Below are positions 1-7,388 of a stretch of 13,468 nucleotides of DNA, in pieces. The notes under the pieces were generated by a model, which was given only the letters and a program-made list of their open reading frames with translations, had not been told where the DNA came from and made no database searches. The stretch is taken from positions 11,540 through 25,007 of the forward strand of contig NWUY0300071807.1 in assembly GCA_004151065.3 (NCBI GenBank), given 5' to 3'. How positions within the stretch are numbered: the first letter of the stretch is position 1; the number at the start of each line of letters is the position of its first letter. The DNA comes from Larix sibirica (Eukaryota > Streptophyta > Pinopsida > Pinales > Pinaceae). A program made the translations under genes and the position numbers.

Positions 1-696
1 ATGAGAAGGAAATCAATATGCCCACTGTTGTTCCTTCCTTTACTATCTTATAATATTTAACATCAAGCACATCGTTTCTATGGTTTGTGGTGGAAAATTA
101 GTGGAGGGAACATGTTAGGAATTAATACATGGGCACCAGCATAAGAGTAAGATACAAGGATAATTGGCATGCATTGAAGTGTGTGGGATTAAAGAAGGTT
201 GGTTAAAATATTTGTTCTCTAACCTTTTTTCTTTGCCTTAAGTCATTTGAATTTGGCCTTTTAGTATGCTGCTAGTATTCAATAGCTACTCTTGCTTTAA
301 GAGCAATGGGTTGTCTAAATGGAATTAAGAGAAGACTCTATATCTAATGAGGATGGTGAGCAAGAGAAAGTTCAAGCCAGTGGATTATAGCAAAGGAATT
401 TGCAAAGATATTATATTCAAGGATCTCAAAGGGAGGCCATGAAAATATAGGGATATTTTTTCCATCCGAAGAGGTCCTCAAGAAATGGAGAAAAGTCCTA
501 CATGATGAAGGAAAGATCAACTTAAAATTGTATATTTTTTGAAGAGGTAAAAAGAGAATCAAAGGATGAATGCATGGTAAGGGAAGAGGTGTGACTCCCA
601 GTGTTAAAGTAGATGATCATAGCTTTTCTCATAACAAAGGAACCAACATATTGAAGCTTGTGGACATATAATAACACATGAAAAAATATCATTACC
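1..696. other. degenerate intergenic sequence, no gene recognised
   Basis: I see no gene here. The plus strand between about 319 and 545 has short purine-rich frames with a coding-like look (a 23-codon frame from the ATG at 319, and a frame containing FFPSEEVLKKWRKV). All are broken by stops within tens of codons and match no domain I recognise. The minus-strand open frames over the same region look like reverse-complement shadows with no motif. It is best read as very old decayed mobile-element or intergenic DNA. Confidence 0.4.
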
Positions 697-999
697 ATGG
701 TTTTGGATGTAAGAGGATCCCAACATAACAAAATCCTTGCCCAATTAGGCCAATTAGACTCGAAATTGGACCATTTAGACAAAACATAGATAAATCTAGT
801 TAATCTAATTTGTGGGTGAGAGGCGAGTAGTGAGAATTTAGATGCAGATGGAAAATATGCAAGGATAAAGGAACATGAACAAGGCAATAAGCAGGAAAAT
901 CAATACGAAGAAGCTGCCAAGGAGAATCCAAGGGAGGATACTCCTTCCATCTCTATGCATCTTGACTCAATTTTAGACTCTAATGATTTGCTTTCTTAG
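697..999 (+). pseudogene. degenerate coding remnant, unknown product
   Basis: One frame from the ATG at 697 to the TAG at 997-999 reads for 101 codons with only two internal stops. The first part has leucines at roughly heptad spacing (LAQLGQLDSKLDHLDK), suggesting a short amphipathic helix or coiled coil. The second part is rich in Glu, Lys, Asn and Gln and ends in an acidic, serine-containing tail (LDSILDSNDLLS). I do not recognise the family. It could be the tail of a retroelement Gag-like protein, but there is no zinc knuckle or other hallmark. A chance low-complexity frame is possible, so confidence is low. Confidence 0.25.
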
Positions 1000-1634
1000 C
1001 GTATTCCAATGTTGGGATATGTTTTCATTTAATATGTATGTAACATTGTCATCAACTATAAGTAGTTTAGCTCTAAAATTGGAAAGTTGTGATTTTGTTT
1101 TCTTTTGGTATCAATAGTTTTCTAGATCTATATATGGGAAAGGACAAATCTTAGAACATCCCTAGTCTATTTTTAAGATTTGTAGGGCTATTTTATTTGA
1201 AAGTGTTTTACATCAAAGACTACATATAACATTGTTTCTATACTATTAATATAATCTACCTAAGAATAAAATTGCTACTAACATGTAGATAGTTCTATAC
1301 AAAGACACTATCTCATGGTATTTAGCATCATGGCCTTTTTAAGTTGGTTGATGTAGTGGGGAAAATGGGCAAGTTTTGATGGACAATAATGGTCAAGATT
1401 GTGGTTCAATTTTTCATCAAAGATACGAGGATTTGATTTTGAAATATGTTTGTTAAATTACTATAGACATGATGTTGTACTTATGAATGTGCAGGATCAT
1501 TTTAAGCAATGATAAAGTAACAAACATAATTGAAAATATTAGGAAATGAAGATAATATAACTAGAAAAACATGTATTTAGGATGAGAAACAACAACTTGA
1601 GGTGGGGTTAGCTTCTCAGCATGAATCCCACGAA
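1000..1634. other. AT-rich sequence without recognisable features
   Basis: This is very AT-rich DNA with stops in all frames. I found no LTR ends, no primer-binding site and no tandem repeat. It is the left flank of the LTR retrotransposon that begins at 1640. Confidence 0.5.
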
Positions 1635-1639
1635 TATTT
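1635..1639. repeat. target-site duplication (left), TATTT
   Basis: The five bases TATTT immediately precede the TG of the left LTR. They are repeated exactly just after the CA of the right LTR at 5658-5662. A 5-bp duplication is the standard footprint of copia and gypsy integrases. Confidence 0.85.
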
Positions 1640-1900
1640 TGTTGGGATAGCAAGAAACAATAGAAGAGAAAATATTTTTTATAACCAGAGGTTGTGTCCA
1701 TAGACACCGAATTGCACTTAAGAAACTGATCATGATCCTTTGTGATGATAGCCTAGCCAAGAATGCTATCTATAAATAGGTTTGGGAAGGGATCGAAACT
1801 AACAACCACGGGACTAGATGTCCATAAAAGAAAAATTAAAAAAATCCAAATAAATGTTTAGCCGACATGGTGAGGGTACAATAGACCACGGGTTCCAACA
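1640..1900 (-). repeat. 3' LTR (left copy)
   Basis: This 261-bp LTR aligns end to end with 5399-5657. Conserved blocks include the stretch around GTCCATAGACACCGAATT, the TCTATAAATAGGTTTGGG block, and the terminal block ending GGTTCCAACA. On the minus strand it begins TGTTGGAACC and ends in CCCAACA. By hand I count about 48 differences, including a few single-base indels, which is about 80% identity. Confidence 0.9.
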
Positions 1901-1909
1901 CGCCCCTGT
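1901..1909 (-). promoter_or_regulatory. candidate polypurine tract
   Basis: On the minus strand ACAGGGGCG directly precedes the TGTTGG start of the 3' LTR, where the plus-strand primer of reverse transcription belongs. A longer purine run containing six G's lies about 40 bp further inside (minus strand of 1948-1955) and could be an alternative or second tract. Position is the main evidence. Confidence 0.55.
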
Positions 1910-2030
1910 AAAATCAACTTGGAGGAAAGAAAAAATTACACACCATTCCCCCCTTAATTTGATTTGAACTGCAAACACTAATCAAACATGGAACTACAAG
2001 ACACAATTGTCACATCAAATTGATCAATCA

Positions 2031-2153
2031 CTAGTATAGTAAATGCTCCTCAAAGAAGTCTGAAACACTGTCACTATCATTGTCAAACTCAATGCAGTCA
2101 TCCAAATATTCTGCAACATTGTTGTTAAAATATTGTCCCATTTGCTCATTCGA
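2031..2153 (-). pseudogene. short acidic C-terminal frame, possible terminal exon
   Basis: The minus strand has a 36-codon frame from ATG at 2141 to TAG at 2031. It is strongly acidic near its end (CIEFDNDSDSVSDFFEEH) and finishes in LLY. The frame extends upstream to 2153 (codons for SNEQ), where it meets a T-rich tract ending TTTTTTCTAG, which looks like a plant 3' splice site. It could therefore be the last exon of the cargo gene whose main body lies at 2600-4136. No family is recognised. The splice reading is inference; the frame could also stand alone or be fortuitous. Confidence 0.35.
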
Positions 2154-2645
2154 CTAGAAAAAAGAAAAAAATAATCTAGTCGAGTAGTCCATTAGCAAGA
2201 ATTGCAACAAGTAGGAAGCCTCTATCTAGCGATACAATTCTCTATCAATTAGGTATTCAAAATAGTACTCAATCAAATCTCCCAACAAATAATCTAGTCA
2301 AACATAGCTCATTCGGTCCAATAGTCAAGTTTATATCATATCCCCTCTTTAAATACAATTGAGTGGGAATCAATAGCAATAGTAGTCGAAACTTGGTCAA
2401 CATACATTCCAGTCAATTAAAGCTTTGTTAATGACATCATTGATCGAAGTGTAATCAACCACAACCATTCAATTCGATATTCCAGTACTTGGTCGAGTCT
2501 CAATCGAGCATCTCAGTCATCAGGTGGCAGTCATCTCTAGTCAAGCCATCTGTCGACAACCATTATTGGTCGAGCATCAGTCGAGGACTTCCAAAGCAAT
2601 CAAAAGAAAGTAAGAGGGGCACTGTATAACAACACAGTCGAAGAC
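2145..2645. other. TCGA-rich non-coding segment of the retrotransposon
   Basis: About eleven TCGA tetramers fall in some 500 bp, many inside words such as AGTCGAG or GGTCGAGCA, clustered at 2389-2640. Neighbouring DNA outside the element has few CpG sites. No long reading frame crosses the segment. It may be an intron of the cargo gene, a decayed low-complexity repeat, or spacer of the 3' untranslated region. Confidence 0.4.
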
Positions 2646-4136
2646 ATATATCTGTATGACGTCCTTAAGCATATGTTAAAGGTATTCCATGACCAATCAT
2701 CAATCCAACAATCATCTATCCGAGTAGTCGGCACTGGTCCTCGATTTAGTCTTTCATGTCTTTTATGTAAGGTTCTAAAAGAATATTTCCCACCTTTCCA
2801 TAATTCTGATTCCTGGAAAACTTCCTCCAAATCTACTAATGAGGGGGTCAATGTGGCCTAGATCTCTGTTGTGGTAGAACATGTGCAGCAGGGTCAAGTT
2901 CTGGCACATCAATAGGAGCACAACATCCATTCACATCAGCAACAATGTCGTTTTCAACAACATATTCAACTTTTGGTTCATCTGTGACAACCATCTCAAT
3001 GATATTCTCAACAATTGGTTCTAGTGAATCAGTCTAGACACCTCCAACAACAAACAATACTTTCTTCATGTCAACAAAACTAGGTTTAGCACCATCATAT
3101 CCAAGACCCTCTCTTGGTGGCTTCAATTCAATGGTAATAGGAACATCAATACCTTGTCCATTCTTCCCAAGTCCTCCTCCGGTATATCCCATTTTGCTAA
3201 GTAGTTGGGATCCTATACATGTAGTATGCTTCTCAAAGCTAGGAGAAACAACAACATTAGTAGCCAACAAATCATGTGATCATGCAACAACATCATCAAC
3301 ATCTTTCTTACAATCAATTAGTTCACAAATAACTGAGCTACAAGCAAGAGCATCAAAGGTGGAAGAAGTAATGGGTGACCCTATCGGTTCAACAACGATA
3401 GTATTCTACAAAACAATGGGTATCTTGACAATCTTCTTCTCAATAGTCGACATCTCAACAATAGTCAGTATCTCAATAGTCTTCTACTAAAGAGATTACA
3501 GTATAAAACCCTCCTATTCTAGCTATGCTTAGAATCCCACAAGCCCTTAATTGTCTCATCTTTCTTAGTCATTTTTAGTAATAGAGCATCATAATCTGCT
3601 TTCAAAACTTTGTATTCATCAAACAAGTGATTATTATCTTCTTGAAGAGGAGCAACTTCTTCACAAAGCTCATCAACAAGCCTGTAAATGAGCAACCTCA
3701 TTTGTCAGTTGGGCATTTTCTACTTCTAGTCTACAAATCTTCATATTCATGCCATCAATATCTTCATGAGAGAGGGATTTCACCTCTTCTTCCAATTCAT
3801 TAATCAAATATTCCTTGTCCCCAAATTCATGTACCAAACCCTGGAATATGGTCTCCATGGTATTTTCCAAGACGACAATTGTTCGAGATTTTTCATCAAC
3901 CCGTTGCAAGATGTTGGTTTGAAAGAGGGCAGCCTCTTCTTCCGACCGGGTATGGGTTGTCTCCGGTCCCTTCTTCAAGCTTTCATTCTCAGTATGAAAA
4001 TCAGCAACAAGAACAGCAAGGCATGAACTTCTTGACGAAGTTGGTTGTGGGGTTCTTCTAGAGCAACAACTTTATATTCTCAAAAAGCTTGCAATTTCTG
4101 CAAAATTAAAGCTTCGTCTTCGTCTATCACACCCAT
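2600..4136 (-). pseudogene. broken gene: coiled-coil protein with G-patch domain
   Basis: The minus strand reads as a decayed protein of about 500 codons. It starts at ATG 4136 (MGVIDEDEALILQKLQ), with a stop at 4080-4082. The N-terminal half (about 4060-3519) is rich in Glu, Leu and Lys with heptad-like spacing (LINELEEEVKSL, ENAQLTNEVAHLQ, LVDELCEEV), so a coiled coil is likely. It is broken by frameshifts near 4020 and 3685. A second frame runs from about 3483 to 2850 with internal stops: a Val/Ile/Glu-rich linker, then a clear G-patch (3094-3216), then an acidic Val/Glu-rich stretch (IVENIIEMVVTDEPKVEYVV). After another frameshift, 2851-2600 continues with LVDLEEVFQESELW. G-patch domains are known to bind RNA or to activate DEAH helicases, and they also occur in some retroviral and retrotransposon polyproteins. 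Whether this is a captured host gene or an element-specific gene is not decidable from sequence alone. Confidence 0.65.
3094..3216 (-). other. G-patch domain within the pseudogene
   Basis: The translation contains LLSKMGYTGGGLGKNGQGI, then DVPITIELKPPREGLGYDG. This matches the G-patch pattern: aromatic/Gly pair, GxGLGKxxQGI, PI six residues on, and a closing GLGY. The spacing is that of the domain family (about 40 residues) and no stop or frameshift falls inside it. The first half resembles G-patches of splicing factors such as the TFIP11/STIP type, from memory of the family pattern only. Confidence 0.85.
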
Positions 4137-5251
4137 TTTCAAATAGGCTTTTAATTCACAATAGGAGCACAATTTGTCTCACCAGCAAATAAATGAGAGA
4201 CAAGTAATTTATCTTATAGAATACTTCTAATCTAGCCTTCAATAGTCTACTATGTAGACTCGAGATGACAATTATCGATTGATTAACAAGGAAACTTTGC
4301 AACCGACAATTATTAAAACGACAAAACTCACCAACATCAATGACAGATCGATCATGTCCCAAGTCAATGGTTGCGATCAATTCAATATTTTCTTGGACGA
4401 CGACTTCCAATAGAAATGGAGGACTCAACACCAAATGTTGGCCATAAAAAAAGGTGAGACTTCACCAGGCTTGAGCATCTAGTTGACAAGGATGAAGGAT
4501 TCTAGTCGGTCACTTTGGTTGAATAGATCAACTACTATTGTCAAAGCAGTCAACCGACTATCCTCTTTCCAAGTCATTCAACGGCACATTCAAACCATAC
4601 ATTATGTGGTCAGTTTATGTAGCAGAAAGCTCCAAGTCACGTCACACCTTACTGGAAGAAACCGGTGCCTATAGTCTCAAGGTGCCAGTCGATATTCACA
4701 AATCGCTATGCTAATGAGTCCATGTAGCAGTGGTTTACAAGCAGTAGTTAGCACACCTAACTAGTTGATACTACAGTAGGATGTACCAAAGAGCAACACG
4801 GGTTTGTCAAATGACAAGTCGACGTTGCACTTGCAAGGAAACCCTATCCTGTATTTTATCGTGCTATAGCAATTATGACATACACAAAAAAAAGGGATGA
4901 TGCTCCCATGGGCTTCCAATGATCCAATTGATCGAAAAGCAATAATTGAATCGAGGCTATTCTCGTGGTATCAACAAGAGTCAATGCTTGGTGTCTATAG
5001 TGTTCTCCGAGTCACTCCCTTCATTGAGAAACACCATCTGCACACTTTAAACTAAGTTATATTTACTACAATGAGTCGAAGACTTGTAAGATTGTGTCCA
5101 TCCAAAAGATTTAACCATGAGTCAAATGATCCACATCAAATGCGAGTGATCAACAAGTTCAATCCTCAAATGGATCCTCAATTGAACACATAGATATAAA
5201 GTCTGCCAAAAAATTAGGTGACCCAAGGCTCACCGGGAACCCTAGCAATGG
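4137..5251 (-). other. non-coding leader region of the retrotransposon
   Basis: Between the Gag-like stub and the cargo-gene start I see no convincing coding sequence. A 92-codon minus-strand frame (4156-4434) has no recognisable motif and ends in a Leu/Ile/Val-rich tail, so I treat it as chance. Several TCGA words recur here (4688, 4821, 4931, 4950, 5073), as in the 3' part of the element. This is where an autonomous copia would carry the rest of gag and pol. Confidence 0.45.
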
Positions 5252-5326
5252 TCATGCCAGATATTGCCAGATTATGTGATTCATTTCCTCTAGTTTACCA
5301 ACCATGGAAATGTCTAGATCCACCAT
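5252..5326 (-). pseudogene. truncated copia Gag-like N-terminal stub
   Basis: A 24-codon minus-strand frame starts at ATG 5326, about 60 nt after the primer-binding site, and ends at TGA 5252-5254. It contains KLEEMNHIIWQYLA. Plant copia Gag proteins commonly begin with a segment of the form KL-x-G-x-N-Y-x-x-W-x-x-x-[LM], so K, L, N and W fall at the expected places, while Gly is Glu and Tyr is His. The position right after the primer-binding site is also as expected. The match is short, so this is suggestive only. If correct, it places the element as a copia derivative whose gag and pol were replaced. Confidence 0.4.
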
Positions 5327-5386
5327 CCAAATCACCAACAAAGGGAATCTATCTTCTGCAAAAAAACAAATCATGAACACCAACAA

Positions 5387-5398
5387 GCTCTGATACCA
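5387..5398 (-). promoter_or_regulatory. primer-binding site for tRNA-iMet
   Basis: The minus strand reads TGGTATCAGAGC, a perfect 12-nt complement of the 3' end of plant initiator tRNA-Met. It directly follows the CCAAACA end of the 5' LTR with no spacer. It is the priming site for minus-strand DNA synthesis and fixes the element's orientation. Confidence 0.93.
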
Positions 5399-5657
5399 TG
5401 TTTGGACATGAATAAACAACATAAGAGAAAATATTTCCAATAATCATAGGTGGTGTCTATAGACACCGAATTACACTTAAGCAGGTGATCATGATCCATC
5501 GTGATGATAGACTGGCCAAGAGGATATCTATAAATAGGTTTGGGTAGGGACCCAATCTAACAAGCACAAGAGCAAATGTCCACAAAAGATGGATTAAAAA
5601 ATAGAAATACATGTTTAGCCAACAAGGTGAAGGTACAATAGACCATAGGTTCCAACA
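5399..5657 (-). repeat. 5' LTR (right copy)
   Basis: This 259-bp LTR is partner to 1640-1900. On the minus strand it runs from TGTTGGAACC to CCAAACA and abuts the primer-binding site. In a minus-strand element this is the LTR that would drive transcription. A TATTTATAG-type motif lies at its middle on the minus strand, but the better TATA consensus (TATAAATA, 5529-5536) reads on the plus strand. Confidence 0.9.
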
Positions 5658-5662
5658 TATTT
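5658..5662. repeat. target-site duplication (right), TATTT
   Basis: This is an exact copy of 1635-1639, immediately outside the right LTR. Confidence 0.85.
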
Positions 5663-6419
5663 GAGGTAAGAGGTTGTTGAAATAACTCAAATTAATAAGA
5701 AAATAATATTGTTTTCAAGAAGGAAACATAAAATATGAAATGCATTTGCAACACAAACTACGGAATACATGTGTAGGTGCATGTAGAACTAAAAACTATA
5801 TTTACACACATATCATGTATAGAAAAACTTATTCATAACAAGTAGTAAATATAATCATTCCATATTCATAGATAACAATGAGTACTTATATCTTTTAATT
5901 CAAGAATATCCAAACAAATGGTTGTGTAAGAACGATTATTCACCCAAGATTAGGTATCAACTACGTAAAACACCCCCAAGTTAGGAAATGAGGCTACCAA
6001 GGTGAAGAAAACACCTATAGGCTTCACTCTCTCACAACCCATCCCACTTGCTATCATGCTTAGCCAATCTTGTCATGTACCTAATGACCTCATGATGCCT
6101 TTGGGGACATGGGATACTCCATAAATTGTCGAAAAACACCTCTAATCATTTTCATTTTCCATACTTTATTTATAAATTTTATAGCGGAATTAAACATAAC
6201 CAATCACAAACAAATAACATATGCAAAAACAAAATTGTACATGAAATTCCTACATGAATTCATTCACACAATGCCAAGAATTTCATGAATTCGAATAATC
6301 AAATAATAATGAATTTAATAGTATGCATAACATAATTTAGATAATACAAATAGAAACTTATCTTAAATCCTGCAACCAACTGTAGACTGGGGATGTTCCT
6401 CCCAACCGTAGGCACTCCA
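5663..6419. other. AT-rich decayed sequence
   Basis: I see no gene. A stretch around 5970-6060 (ACACCCCCAAGTTAGG, then GAGGCTA, then a CT-rich block with CACAACCCATCCCA) resembles parts of the 136-bp repeat unit at 6420-6686 and may be a third, more diverged copy. The rest is A/T-rich with no motif. Confidence 0.4.
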
Positions 6420-6686
6420 TTATACCAATTCTCTCTGTAACAGAGGACACCCCCAAGTTGAGGCTATAAATACATAAGAGTTTTCAAATTTCCCCTCCAC
6501 AACTATCCCAATCCGTTAGCACTCCTCCCCCATAAAATTACACAACCCCACTTTGTTATACAGATTATTTCTATAATAGAGATCATGCCCAAGATGGGGC
6601 TATCAATCAACAAGAATGTGTTGAACTTCCTCTCTACAACTATCCCAATCCATTAGCACTCCTCCCCCATCAACCTACACAACCCA
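6420..6686. repeat. tandem duplication, 136-bp period, two units
   Basis: Units at about 6420-6549 and 6556-6686 are offset by exactly 136 bp at several anchor points: TTATAC, CCCAAG...GGCTAT, and the ACAACCC end. The last 45 bp or so of each unit are far better conserved than the rest: the CACAACTATCCCAATCC block and TTAGCACTCCTCCCCCAT differ at only two positions, while the front half is heavily diverged. There is no coding potential. It may lie inside a long decayed LTR or leader region. Confidence 0.75.
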
Positions 6687-6771
6687 AGGAATGGGGTTTC
6701 CTTCTCTAATTTAACAGTCCCTCAGGCTGTTTTCCCAATTCCCTTCTCAGGCCATGGAATAGGTCAACCAG

Positions 6772-7382
6772 TGAGTCCTCGTGCCAAGACTCCTGGGAAC
6801 TCCACTGTAATTTCCCAAGTTCTCTAGTATGGATCCTAGATATTGTATGGGTGATACTCAATGTACGATTGATGGCTCCAGGTTATGGTACTAGTCATGG
6901 ATCCTTGATGGAAGGAATGATGTCTCAATGATAGATTCACCCTTCAATTACCTAACTCTCCATAATGTGTATGGATTTTGAGAGCTATCCAAGTGGCATG
7001 CATGGGTAGTTCACCTATCCCCTCCTAATCCCAAGCTTAGGATAATTAACTCAAGGTTATAGCTAATGTGCTTAATAAAGAAGGCTTTATAAAAATTTAG
7101 GATAAAAGGAATGATAAGGATAATGACTTAATCTTATAAGTCATTAGGGTAATCTCCCCCTTTAACCCTCTTCTAACTTTCCCCTCTTGTGGAATCATGC
7201 CCCCCCATCTCATCTTCCTCCTTCCTGGTATCTAGTAGTCATGGTTTTTATATTAAACTTAAAAATGTACATATTTACATCATCTTCCTCACACTAAACC
7301 ATTCCTATCTAGCTTCTATCCATTTCATCAAAATATACATAATTACATCTTTACATATTAAGGTGAAAAATGGGGTGTTACA
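6772..7382 (-). repeat. candidate solo LTR, gypsy-like
   Basis: On the minus strand the segment begins TGTAACACCCC, a common start for plant Ty3/gypsy LTRs, and ends ACTCA. The six bases AACCAG stand directly outside both ends (6766-6771 and 7383-7388). That agrees with a duplicated target, though 5 bp is the usual length. No primer-binding site is visible at the left end, so a solo LTR is the simplest reading. The TGTAACACCCC end is fairly convincing. The left boundary is weaker; the LTR might instead extend further left through the tandem repeat. Confidence 0.4.
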
Positions 7383-7388
7383 AACCAG

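Larger units (their letters stand above)
1640..5657 (-). mobile_element. complete non-autonomous LTR retrotransposon, copia-like, carrying a G-patch gene
   Basis: The element is 4,018 bp. Two direct LTRs of about 260 bp (1640-1900 and 5399-5657) flank a 3.5-kb interior, and both flanks carry the duplication TATTT. Orientation is minus: the iMet primer-binding site abuts the right LTR, purine-rich tracts on the minus strand lie next to the left LTR, and the recognisable coding remnants are on the minus strand. LTR ends are TGTTGG...CCAAACA, typical of Ty1/copia. I find no protease, integrase, reverse transcriptase or RNase H motif, so it would have depended on a partner element. Instead it carries a Gag-like stub, a coiled-coil plus G-patch pseudogene, and a short acidic frame. 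The two LTRs differ at roughly one base in five, so the insertion is old. It could be called a LARD-like element, although its LTRs are short for that class. Confidence 0.9.

Noticed and set aside
522-887. 121-codon open frame on the minus strand
   Set aside because: Its composition is rich in Ser, Phe, His and Leu as in reverse-complement shadows, with no domain; it overlaps a weak plus-strand remnant.
3068-3490. 140-codon open frame on the plus strand
   Set aside because: It is the reverse complement of the G-patch coding region. The minus strand has the domain motif and agrees with element orientation, so the plus frame is a shadow.
4156-4434. 92-codon minus-strand frame ahead of the cargo gene
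   Set aside because: It shows no motif, has a hydrophobic low-complexity end, and its frame does not continue into the coiled-coil gene.
5457-5690. 77-codon minus-strand frame
   Set aside because: It lies almost wholly in the 5' LTR and crosses its boundary; LTRs of this kind do not encode protein.
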